Made by a program: the position numbers and the translations under genes
Shown: positions 1-5,214 of the stretch, in pieces
Layout: the number at the start of each line of letters is the position of its first letter
How positions within the stretch are numbered: position 1 is the first letter of the stretch
The notes under the pieces: model-generated
What the model was told of the DNA's origin: nothing
What the model saw: only the letters and a program-made list of their open reading frames with translations
Database searches by the model: none
Source of the DNA: Patescibacteria group bacterium
GTDB taxonomy: Bacteria > Patescibacteria > Paceibacteria > Moranbacterales > UBA1568
Length of the DNA: 6,351 bases
Reading direction: 5' to 3'
Assembly (NCBI GenBank): GCA_030916685.1
Contig: JAUPWD010000055.1
Coordinates: forward strand, 1-6,351

Positions 1-1
1 C

Positions 2-487
2 TTGGAGTGTGGAAACAATATGTATCGATTGGAGAGTGAGATCGCGAAGCTTGCTTTCATGAAAGAGAGCGGAAGTATTTCGGAAGGGGAGATGCGCGAA
101 CTTATTTCTTTCGCACCTGGCGGGACGGTATTTGAAGCGCTTGACCTCATCGTTTCAGGCAGGCGTGATGGAGCGATACAGCTTTTCGCGCGGGAGCTCG
201 GTAAGGGTGAGGATGCGTTTCGGATATTGGGTTCCTGTGCCTGGCAGATGCGGATCCTCGTTTCGGTTCGGGAGCTGTATGACCAGGGGATTCGTCAGTC
301 GCAGATGATCGCTGATAGAACGGGATTGAAGGAATACTCTGTACGAAAGTGTCTCTCTGCGATCAGTTCGCTCCCGATGGATCGTCTGAAAAAATCCTTC
401 GAATTTCTCTCTGAGGCCGATACTCGCATCAAGACCGGCGCGCTCCGCCCCGACCTCGCCGTGTATTTGTTCGTGTCGAAATTCTAG
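2..487 (+). CDS. holA: DNA polymerase III subunit delta, C-terminal half (5' partial)
   Basis: The delta subunit opens the beta sliding clamp within the cytoplasmic clamp-loader complex of the replicative polymerase. The visible 161 codons match the second half of the family. A segment GNNMYRLESEIAKLAF corresponds to the conserved 'GND..RLENElEKLa' region. It is followed by the helical collar domain, with FEALDLIVSGRRDGAIQLF (about residues 44-62), an ILGSCAWQMRILV stretch, and a C-terminal LSEADTRIKTGALRPDLAVYLF, the typical 'aD..iKtG.l.pelal' ending. Family members are about 320-340 residues, so roughly half the gene lies left of the window. The TTG at position 2 is therefore an internal leucine codon, not a start. 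The gene ends in TAG and faces rpsT, with a shared terminator between them. Assignment is by recognised family pattern; holA proteins diverge strongly, but this ending is characteristic. Confidence 0.88.
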   Translation: MECGNNMYRLESEIAKLAFMKESGSISEGEMRELISFAPGGTVFEALDLIVSGRRDGAIQLFARELGKGEDAFRILGSCAWQMRILVSVRELYDQGIRQSQMIADRTGLKEYSVRKCLSAISSLPMDRLKKSFEFLSEADTRIKTGALRPDLAVYLFVSKF

Positions 488-490
488 GGA

Positions 491-524
491 AGTATTATGT
501 ATAGAGTATTAAGTATCATGTATG
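491..524. repeat. Degenerate GTATTAAGTAT-family intergenic repeat (single arm)
   Basis: Just after the holA stop there is an AT-rich stretch made of GTAT-spaced units. It contains GTATTAAGTAT at 506-516 and TATCATGTAT at 514-523. The same 11-mer occurs twice between lemA and htpX (5138-5148 and 5159-5169). The reverse complement of TATCATGTAT occurs there at 5185-5194. This copy shows no matching second arm, so it looks like a half or decayed element. Function is unknown. Confidence 0.6.
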
Positions 525-532
525 GGGAGGGG

Positions 533-576
533 AAGATATAAAAAAACTCACCGTGTGGTGAGTTTTTTTATATCTT
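533..576. terminator. Bidirectional intrinsic terminator between holA and rpsT
   Basis: Positions 533-552 and 557-576 form a perfect 20-bp inverted repeat around a GTGT loop. The G/C part (CTCACC / GGTGAG) is flanked by A7 on the left and T7 on the right. It therefore gives a stem followed by a U-tract in both directions, as expected between convergent genes. It lies 45 nt after the holA stop and 6 nt after the rpsT stop on the other strand. Confidence 0.9.
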
Positions 577-582
577 GGAAGA

Positions 583-855
583 TTATTTCTTTGCAGTTGC
601 CTTCTTGATAGCGGCGTTGAGGCGGGACTTCTTGCGGGCAGCGGTATTCTTCTTGATGATACCCTTGGCTGCGGCTTTGTCGATCGCCTTCTGCGCCTTG
701 AGATAGGTTTCCTTCATGGTGGCAGCATCTCCTCCGGCGACAGCTTCGCGTGTGTTCTTGACGGCACTTTTCACGACACCCTTCACGATCTTATTGCGCA
801 GGGTCTTGTGCTTGGTGACGCGCATGTACTTCCGTGCATTTTCCTTGATTGGCAT
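583..855 (-). CDS. rpsT: 30S ribosomal protein S20
   Basis: S20 binds 16S rRNA early in assembly of the small ribosomal subunit. The 90-residue product is very rich in lysine and alanine and has the usual family length (about 85-90). It starts MPIKENARKYMRV. It contains KTLRNKIVKGVVKSAVKN, an AQKAIDKAAAKGIIKKNTAARKKSRL core (residues about 54-79; the 'iDkAaaKGvihkNtAaRkkSrL' signature), and ends in a lysine-rich tail. The ATG at 855 gives the expected N-terminus. No convincing Shine-Dalgarno sequence precedes it. S20 is known to be translationally autoregulated in E. coli, but nothing specific to that is recognisable here. The gene is transcribed alone, divergently from ruvA across a 190-nt gap and convergently with holA. 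I could not identify its promoter with confidence. Confidence 0.95.
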   Translation of the reverse strand: MPIKENARKYMRVTKHKTLRNKIVKGVVKSAVKNTREAVAGGDAATMKETYLKAQKAIDKAAAKGIIKKNTAARKKSRLNAAIKKATAKK

Positions 856-948
856 ATTCGATAGCTTTTAGCTTGTAGGGGTTGGCTTGTAAGAGCTCCC
901 AACAGCTTCGTTAATTAAAATTTACAGAGCAAACTGGAAATTGAGACC

Positions 949-978
949 TTCCCTTTGTACCATGGATTTTTCCCTTTG
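949..978. repeat. TTCCCTTTG direct repeat upstream of ruvA
   Basis: The 9-mer TTCCCTTTG occurs at 949-957 and again at 970-978, a 21-bp period (two helical turns). The second copy runs into the -35 hexamer of the ruvA promoter and is the left half of a small palindrome, CCCTT-TGGC-AAGGG (972-985). The arrangement resembles a regulator binding site, but no regulator is identified. Confidence 0.4.
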
Positions 979-1005
979 GCAAGGGTTGAATCTATGATGT
1001 ACAAT
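976..1005 (+). promoter_or_regulatory. Sigma70-like promoter of the ruvA-femAB-murE cluster
   Basis: A -35 hexamer TTGGCA (976-981, 5 of 6 consensus bases) is separated by 18 nt from a -10 hexamer TACAAT (1000-1005, 5 of 6). Transcription would begin near 1012, giving a leader of about 34 nt before the ruvA ATG at 1046. The -10 box overlaps the in-frame upstream ATG at 1004, which argues against that ATG as the translation start. Confidence 0.7.
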
Positions 1006-1045
1006 GAATCGCAGAGACAAACATCTAATCTTTGATTTTTTTGGA

Positions 1046-1618
1046 ATGATCGCGCTCTTAACAGGAAAAGTAGTCGGGTTGAAGGGATCATCGGTGATCC
1101 TGGATGTTCATGGGGTTGGATATCGCGTGATGGTTTCGACGTATGCCCTGGGGAAATTAGCTGGTCAGGATGAAGTGATACTCCATATCCATACGCATGT
1201 TCGCGAAGATCAATTCTCATTGTTCGGATTTCTCGAGGAGGATGAGCTTAATGTATTTGAACTCCTGATCTCCGTGTCCGGCGTGGGGCCGAAGATGGCG
1301 CTCGGGATTCTTTCGATCGCTGATACGAATACGATCCGCGCGGCAGTCGTGGAGCGCGACCCGACTATCCTCACGAGAATTTCCGGCGTCGGGAAGAAGA
1401 CCGCGGAGAAAATCATTGTGGAATTGCAGAATAAGGTAACGGCGGCGGAAGTGACGGGGCGTGCATCTATTTCCGCAGATCAGGATGCGATCGAGGGGCT
1501 CATGGCACTCGGGTATTCGGCGTCGCAGGCGAGGGAAGCATTGAAAGATATTCCATCTGATATCACGACCCCAGGGGAACGCATTCGCTACGCCCTGAAA
1601 AGCCTTGGAAAGAAATGA
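1046..1618 (+). CDS. ruvA: Holliday junction branch migration protein RuvA
   Basis: RuvA tetramers bind four-way DNA junctions and load the RuvB motor for branch migration in recombinational repair. The 190-residue product has the full family length. The OB-fold domain I starts MIALLTGKVV, with VHGVGYRV at 21-28 and the acidic pin in REDQFSLFGF (E54, D55). Two helix-hairpin-helix motifs follow, SGVGPKMAL (78-86) and ISGVGKKTAEKII (112-124). The C-terminal RuvB-binding domain III (about 145-190) contains ALGYSASQA. The start at 1046 gives the canonical N-terminus. An in-frame ATG at 1004 would add 14 unmatched residues and lies inside the -10 box. The Shine-Dalgarno is weak (TTGGA abutting the ATG). 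It is first in the cluster, 22 nt before the FemAB gene. Its usual partners ruvB and ruvC are not in the window. No E. coli-type LexA box was seen. Confidence 0.96.
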   Translation: MIALLTGKVVGLKGSSVILDVHGVGYRVMVSTYALGKLAGQDEVILHIHTHVREDQFSLFGFLEEDELNVFELLISVSGVGPKMALGILSIADTNTIRAAVVERDPTILTRISGVGKKTAEKIIVELQNKVTAAEVTGRASISADQDAIEGLMALGYSASQAREALKDIPSDITTPGERIRYALKSLGKK

Positions 1619-1640
1619 TCGTATTTTCGTAATCTAACCT

Positions 1641-2657
1641 ATGCAAGAGAATATCTCATTTTTGCAGGCGCATGCACGCGACGGAGGTCTTCTGCAATCA
1701 GAGCCCTGGCGAGCCTTTCAGGCTGCCTCGGGTCGGAAGACCGATCTTCTCTTTGGAAAAGGATTTCTCGGGAGCGTCATCGTTCATGAGCTCCCTCTCG
1801 TTGGCAAATATCTCTACCTTCCCCGCGGACCGGTAATCCGGGAAACGGAAACGGACTATGATGAATGCCTCACCCGGCTGATGGTCGAGGGGAAACGACT
1901 GAACGCGCGATGGATCCGCATCGAACCGACTGATGACGGATTTCTCCGATATCTCGAGAAAGCACGAAGAGATCACAAGATAAAGGGGCTCTGGAAGGCA
2001 CCGCACGATATGCAACCAAGAGAAGTGCTCGTACTCGATATCACGCCGGATCGAGAGATACTGTTCGCAGAAATGAAATCGAAGACGCGGTATAATATCC
2101 GTCTCGCGGAGAAGAAGGAGGTGCAGGTATTCTCGACGCAGGAAAAGAAGTATCAGGATATTTTCATCCGATTGATCGAGACGACGGCGCGCCGTAAGGG
2201 CATCGTCCCGCACGAGAGGAAATATTACGAAACTTTTTTCGAGACATTTCCGAAGGAATCCTGGGAAATAGTTGTGGCAACCAAAGGACATACGGTGCTC
2301 GCCGCCAATGTCGTCGCGTATTTCGGCGGGTGGGCATACTATCTCCATGGTGGGACATCAGACAGCGATCGCGAGTCGATGGCACCCTACCTCCTTCAGT
2401 GGCGATCCATCGAAATTGCGAAGATGCGAGGGTGCTCATTTTATGATTTCGGCGGAGTGAGCATTCGTGTCGAACAGAGAAATATCGCCTGGGAAGGGAT
2501 TACGAGATTCAAGCAGGGGTTCGCTCCGAAAACAGAGACACTGGTATTCCCTGGTGCATACGATATCATTCTCTCTCGCAGGCGTTACATCCTGTATAAT
2601 TATTTCCGTCTGATGAAAGCGAGTTATATCACGATCGGCCGGTTTCTTCGGCGGTAA
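1641..2657 (+). CDS. FemAB/FemX-family peptidoglycan aminoacyltransferase
   Basis: FemABX enzymes use aminoacyl-tRNA to add bridge amino acids to the stem peptide of lipid II at the inner face of the membrane, through tandem GNAT-like domains. The 338-residue product matches the arm-less FemX type (Weissella FemX is of similar size) and lacks the long coiled-coil arm insertion of staphylococcal FemA. Recognisable segments are YLYLPRGPVI (57-66), WIRIEP (91-96), the basic signature MKSKTRYNIRLAEKK (145-159), WAYYLHGGTSD (231-241), APYLLQWRSIEIAKMRGC (248-265), YDFGGV (268-273) and GITRFKQGF (286-294). The ATG at 1641 is 22 nt after ruvA, without a visible Shine-Dalgarno, so it is probably cotranscribed. 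The next gene is a Mur ligase, consistent with a shared role in building the peptide. The transferred amino acid cannot be read from the sequence. Confidence 0.87.
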   Translation: MQENISFLQAHARDGGLLQSEPWRAFQAASGRKTDLLFGKGFLGSVIVHELPLVGKYLYLPRGPVIRETETDYDECLTRLMVEGKRLNARWIRIEPTDDGFLRYLEKARRDHKIKGLWKAPHDMQPREVLVLDITPDREILFAEMKSKTRYNIRLAEKKEVQVFSTQEKKYQDIFIRLIETTARRKGIVPHERKYYETFFETFPKESWEIVVATKGHTVLAANVVAYFGGWAYYLHGGTSDSDRESMAPYLLQWRSIEIAKMRGCSFYDFGGVSIRVEQRNIAWEGITRFKQGFAPKTETLVFPGAYDIILSRRRYILYNYFRLMKASYITIGRFLRR

Positions 2658-2673
2658 ACCTTGAGAAGTTAGC

Positions 2674-2679
2674 AGAGGA
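2674..2679 (+). promoter_or_regulatory. Shine-Dalgarno sequence deciding the murE-like start
   Basis: AGAGGA ends 6 nt before the ATG at 2686, an ideal spacing. It would directly abut the alternative TTG at 2680, which rules that start out. This is the clearest ribosome binding site in the window. Confidence 0.75.
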
Positions 2680-2685
2680 TTGTAT

Positions 2686-3969
2686 ATGAAAAACACGATT
2701 CATTTTTTGAAACAATTGGTGCCGCAGCGGATGAAGAATGTCCTGTTTCATTTCCCCATGGCCGTTTTCGCGGCGGTATATTTCGGCTTCCCCGCACGAA
2801 AATTGAAAGTAATCGGTATTACGGGGACGAATGGCAAGACGACGACGACTCAGCTCACGATGAAGATCCTCCAGAGGGCTGGGAAGAAAGTTGCCATGGC
2901 CTCGACGATCAATTTCGTGATGGACGGAGAGGAGACAGTGAATACATCGAAATTCACGACGCTTTCCAGTTGGCAGCTGGAGCGGTTTCTCCATGAAGCG
3001 GTAAACATCGGATGTGAGTATGCGGTAATAGAGACTTCTTCGCATGCGATCGACCAGTATCGGATTTTTGGTATCCCATATGAGATCGCGGTCATGACCA
3101 ATGTGACGCGCGAGCACCTCGACTATCATCAAACGATGTCGGAGTATCGCCTGGTGAAACGGCAACTCTTTGAACGGGCGAAGATGGCAGTGGTGAATCT
3201 CGATATGGAGTCGCCCGAAGAATATCTCGATGCGAGGCAGTATGAGAAAAAAATTTCGTACAGCACGAACGATCCGCAGGCGACGATTCTTTCGGAGCGC
3301 ATCGAATTGAAACTGCATGGCTCGGAATTTTTCGTCGAAGAAACGAAATTCACGCTGGCGATCCCAGGACTCTTCAATGTCGAGAATGCACTCGCAGCAA
3401 TCGGGGTCGGAGTGCTTCTCGATATCGATATGCAGACGATGAGCGAAGCGCTCGCGAAGGTCACGATCGTTCCGGGGCGAATGGAAAGTGTCGCCAATAA
3501 TCGTGGCATCACGATCCTCATTGACTATGCGGTGACCCCTGATTCACTCGAGAAACTCTATCGGCTCGTTTCGCAGATGAAGACCGAAGGAAGTCGGATT
3601 ATCGCCCTTCTCGGTGCTTGCGGGGAGCGCGATCGGGGGAAGCGCCCGATGATGGGGGAGATAGTCTCATCCTCCGCGGATACGCTCATCCTGACGAATG
3701 AGGATCCATATTATGAAGACCCGGAGCAGATTCTCGACGATATTGAAAAGGGCATCGTGAAAATTCCAGGCAAAGAATATCTCCGCATCTTCGATCGACG
3801 CGAAGCGATCGTGAAGGCGCTCTCTATCGCGAGGAGGAATGACATCATTGCTATCACCGGCAAAGGCGCCGAGGAGACGATGAAGATCGGAGCGCAAAGT
3901 ATTCCCTGGAATGATGCTCGCGTAGTCCGGGAGGAGCTGGGAGGAAGAGATGAGAAAATAGAATTTTAG
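2686..3969 (+). CDS. murE: MurE-like Mur ligase (UDP-MurNAc-peptide ligase family), short divergent form
   Basis: Mur ligases add amino acids to the UDP-MurNAc peptide in the cytoplasm using ATP; MurE adds the third residue. The 427-residue product carries the ATP loop GITGTNGKTTTT (44-55), IETSSHA (115-121), TNVTREHLDYHQTM (138-151), a candidate carbamylated lysine K158 in VKRQLF, PGLFNVENALAAIG (227-240), VPGRMESV (262-269) and GERDRGKRPMMGEI (313-326). These fit MurE best among the Mur ligases. Oddities: the P-loop lies near residue 47, against about 110 in E. coli MurE, so most of the UDP-binding N-terminal domain is missing. The DYAHTPD motif is DYAVTPD (V283), GKGHE is GKGAE (A395), and the meso-DAP motif DNPR is replaced by EDPY (339-342). 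The fold and ligase chemistry are well supported; the amino acid added, and strict MurE identity, are not. It ends the cluster 14 nt before the terminator stem. Confidence 0.85.
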   Translation: MKNTIHFLKQLVPQRMKNVLFHFPMAVFAAVYFGFPARKLKVIGITGTNGKTTTTQLTMKILQRAGKKVAMASTINFVMDGEETVNTSKFTTLSSWQLERFLHEAVNIGCEYAVIETSSHAIDQYRIFGIPYEIAVMTNVTREHLDYHQTMSEYRLVKRQLFERAKMAVVNLDMESPEEYLDARQYEKKISYSTNDPQATILSERIELKLHGSEFFVEETKFTLAIPGLFNVENALAAIGVGVLLDIDMQTMSEALAKVTIVPGRMESVANNRGITILIDYAVTPDSLEKLYRLVSQMKTEGSRIIALLGACGERDRGKRPMMGEIVSSSADTLILTNEDPYYEDPEQILDDIEKGIVKIPGKEYLRIFDRREAIVKALSIARRNDIIAITGKGAEETMKIGAQSIPWNDARVVREELGGRDEKIEF

Positions 3970-3982
3970 GAAGAAGAAAAAG

Positions 3983-4008
3983 AAAAAAGACCCGGTAGGG
4001 TCTTTTTT
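3983..4008. terminator. Bidirectional intrinsic terminator after the murE-like gene
   Basis: An 11-bp perfect stem (3983-3993 with 3998-4008, A6-GACCC / GGGTC-T6) encloses a GGTA loop. It gives a U-tract in both directions between the convergent murE-like gene and the DUF212 gene. The left flank (3971-3982) is a purine run with no apparent separate role. Confidence 0.9.
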
Positions 4009-4028
4009 GATGACAATAAGATATTCAT

Positions 4029-4475
4029 TTAACCCACGAGGATGATGAATATCCAAGTAAGGAAGAATCCAAGTATGCCCCCGACGACGACTTCGCTCGT
4101 GCGATGGCCGACGCGCTCTTTCAGTCTCGGAAATTTACTTTCATCAATTTCATTTTTCAACTGGTCGACGAGCATATTAAGGTATCGGCCCTGATCACCG
4201 AGTATCATTCGGATACGGAGGGCGTCATCGACGATGATGAAGGCGAGTCCGGCTGTGACGGCGAAGACACCGGAGTGCATCCCTTCGTAGTGGCCGATGG
4301 AAGTAAGAAGTGCGATTGCGAAAGCGGTGTGAGAGCTCGGCATGTGCCCATGAGTGAAGGCATAGCTCCAGTCGAGGCCATGCTTGATAGAATAGATGAT
4401 GAACTTGATGATCTGCACGAAGAGTGCGACGAGAATCGGGATGAGGAACACGGCTGATGTTTGGAAAAAATCCAT
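4029..4475 (-). CDS. Divergent PAP2 family (DUF212, YuiD-like) membrane protein
   Basis: The 148-residue product matches the DUF212 / divergent PAP2 family, relatives of type-2 acid phosphatases with no settled substrate. It has a membrane segment at about 8-28 (IPILVALFVQIIKFIIYSI), then GLDWSYAFTHGHMPSSHTAFAIAL (33-56) with the PSSH version of the PAP2 PSGH motif. A hydrophobic stretch at 68-83 leads into VDDALRIR, the counterpart of the family 'yDA.GvR' segment. GHRTSEVVVGGILG (123-136) resembles the third PAP2 motif, and the C-terminus is strongly hydrophobic. The classical first motif (K-x6-RP) is not seen, as is usual for this family. The ATG at 4475 aligns with family N-termini. The upstream GTG at 4508 abuts the promoter -10 element and is unlikely. 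No close Shine-Dalgarno is seen; a GGAG lies about 20 nt upstream. Confidence 0.83.
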   Translation of the reverse strand: MDFFQTSAVFLIPILVALFVQIIKFIIYSIKHGLDWSYAFTHGHMPSSHTAFAIALLTSIGHYEGMHSGVFAVTAGLAFIIVDDALRIRMILGDQGRYLNMLVDQLKNEIDESKFPRLKERVGHRTSEVVVGGILGFFLTWIFIILVG

Positions 4476-4498
4476 AGATGTGTGTATTAATTTTCTCC

Positions 4499-4507
4499 AG
4501 TATATCA
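4499..4507 (-). promoter_or_regulatory. Extended -10 promoter for the DUF212 gene
   Basis: On the minus strand TGATATACT provides a TG-extended -10 box (hexamer TATACT at 4499-4504). A poor -35 match lies 17 nt further upstream. Transcription would begin a few bases past the box, giving a leader of about 20 nt before the ATG at 4475. Confidence 0.5.
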
Positions 4508-4509
4508 CA

Positions 4510-4538
4510 TTGATTTTTTTCGAGAAAAAGCGTATATT
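4510..4538 (+). promoter_or_regulatory. Sigma70-like promoter of lemA-htpX
   Basis: TTGATT (4510-4515) and TATATT (4533-4538) are separated by exactly 17 nt. Transcription would start near 4545, leaving an AT-rich leader of about 30 nt before the lemA ATG at 4575. An AGGGGA at 4549-4554 is about 20 nt from the ATG, too far to act as a normal ribosome binding site. The -35 box sits 3 bp from the divergent DUF212 -10 element. Confidence 0.65.
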
Positions 4539-4574
4539 ATTGATGCACAGGGGATAATTTATTTATATAAACAT

Positions 4575-5129
4575 ATGGGTATCGGATTTATTTTGTTGAT
4601 GGTGCTCGGGGTCGTCGTACTGTACGTTATCACGGCATACAATGGCTTGGTTACGCTCCGAAATCGCACTGAGGAGGCATGGAGCGATATCGACGTACAG
4701 CTCAAGCGCCGCTACGATCTCATCCCGAACCTCGTTTCCGCCGTGAAGGGGTATGCCGCTCATGAGACCGGAGTTTTCGAGAAGGTGACCGAGGCCCGCG
4801 CCAAGGCAATGTCTGCAACTGGTGCTGCTGATAAAGGTGATGCTGAGAATATGCTGACCGGCGCATTGAAATCCGTCTTCGCGATTGCGGAAGCGTATCC
4901 TGATCTCAAGGCGAATACGAACTTCCTCGAACTCCAGCAGGAGCTCTCGGATACCGAGAACAAGATTCAGGCATCCCGCCGTTTCTACAATGGTAATGTT
5001 ATGAGTCTCAATACGAAGATCGAAACTTTTCCAAGCAATATCATCGCCGGTATGTTCTCTTTTGTGAAGCGCGAATTCTTCGAGCTTACCGATGAGGCTG
5101 CCAAGGAACCAGTGAAGGTAGAATTCTAA
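4575..5129 (+). CDS. lemA: LemA family membrane-anchored protein
   Basis: LemA proteins are widespread small proteins with one N-terminal membrane helix and a soluble helical bundle; their molecular role is unsettled. The 184-residue product has the usual length. The membrane segment is at about 4-20 (FILLMVLGVVVLYVIT). The signature AWSDIDVQLKRRYDLIPNL (35-53) is followed by VKGYAAHE (57-64). The second conserved block is AEAYPDLKANTNFLELQQEL (105-124), then SDTENKIQASRRFYN (125-139) and a FPSNIIAGMF motif (152-161). The ATG at 4575 places the membrane helix right at the N-terminus. No Shine-Dalgarno is apparent. The next gene downstream is htpX, a pairing known in other bacteria, which suggests a shared membrane or envelope quality-control role. 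Family assignment is firm; function is inferred from context. Confidence 0.95.
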   Translation: MGIGFILLMVLGVVVLYVITAYNGLVTLRNRTEEAWSDIDVQLKRRYDLIPNLVSAVKGYAAHETGVFEKVTEARAKAMSATGAADKGDAENMLTGALKSVFAIAEAYPDLKANTNFLELQQELSDTENKIQASRRFYNGNVMSLNTKIETFPSNIIAGMFSFVKREFFELTDEAAKEPVKVEF

Positions 5130-5137
5130 CTCAAGGA

Positions 5138-5204
5138 GTATTAAGTATTTTGTATCTTGTATTAAGTATTTTTTGAAATACAAGATACATGATACAAAAT
5201 ACTT
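5138..5204. repeat. Palindromic GTATTAAGTAT-family repeat between lemA and htpX
   Basis: The 85-nt gap is almost wholly repeat. A 14-bp direct repeat GTATTAAGTATTTT occurs at 5138-5151 and 5159-5172 (21-nt period). Inverted arms 5143-5156 and 5191-5204 are perfect over 14 bp. A second, overlapping 12-bp pairing joins 5152-5163 with 5177-5188. Together they form one long hairpin with a bulge of about 7 nt in the right arm. A T-rich tract (5203-5214) follows, so the structure could act as a terminator or attenuator between the genes, or protect the lemA mRNA 3' end. The same units occur after holA (491-524). Confidence 0.75.
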
Positions 5205-5214
5205 TTTCTTTTCT

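Noticed and set aside
1004..1045. Upstream in-frame ATG extending RuvA by 14 residues
   Set aside because: The ATG overlaps the -10 box, the added residues do not match RuvA, and the family N-terminus MIA.L.GKV begins at 1046.
856..1045. Candidate small gene or structured leader in the rpsT-ruvA gap
   Set aside because: No open frame with coding character was found. The short AGCTT/ACAAGC repetitions do not form a convincing structure, and no clear rpsT promoter could be chosen among weak AT-rich matches.
1698..2348. Long open frame antisense to femAB (and similar ones antisense to murE, lemA and htpX)
   Set aside because: They lie wholly opposite strongly recognised genes and have compositions and sequences typical of shadow frames, with no recognisable domain.
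2680..2685. TTG start two codons upstream of the murE-like ATG
   Set aside because: The AGAGGA site directly abuts the TTG but is ideally spaced from the ATG at 2686.
4476..4508. GTG start extending the DUF212 protein by 11 residues
   Set aside because: It abuts the extended -10 element, and family members start at the position of the ATG at 4475.
5138..5204. CRISPR-like repeats
   Set aside because: Repeat units are short, AT-rich and contiguous without distinct spacers, and no cas gene is present.
5173..5214. TTG start extending HtpX by 14 residues
   Set aside because: The extension would be translated from the hairpin repeat and matches nothing in the family; the ATG at 5215 gives a normal N-terminus.
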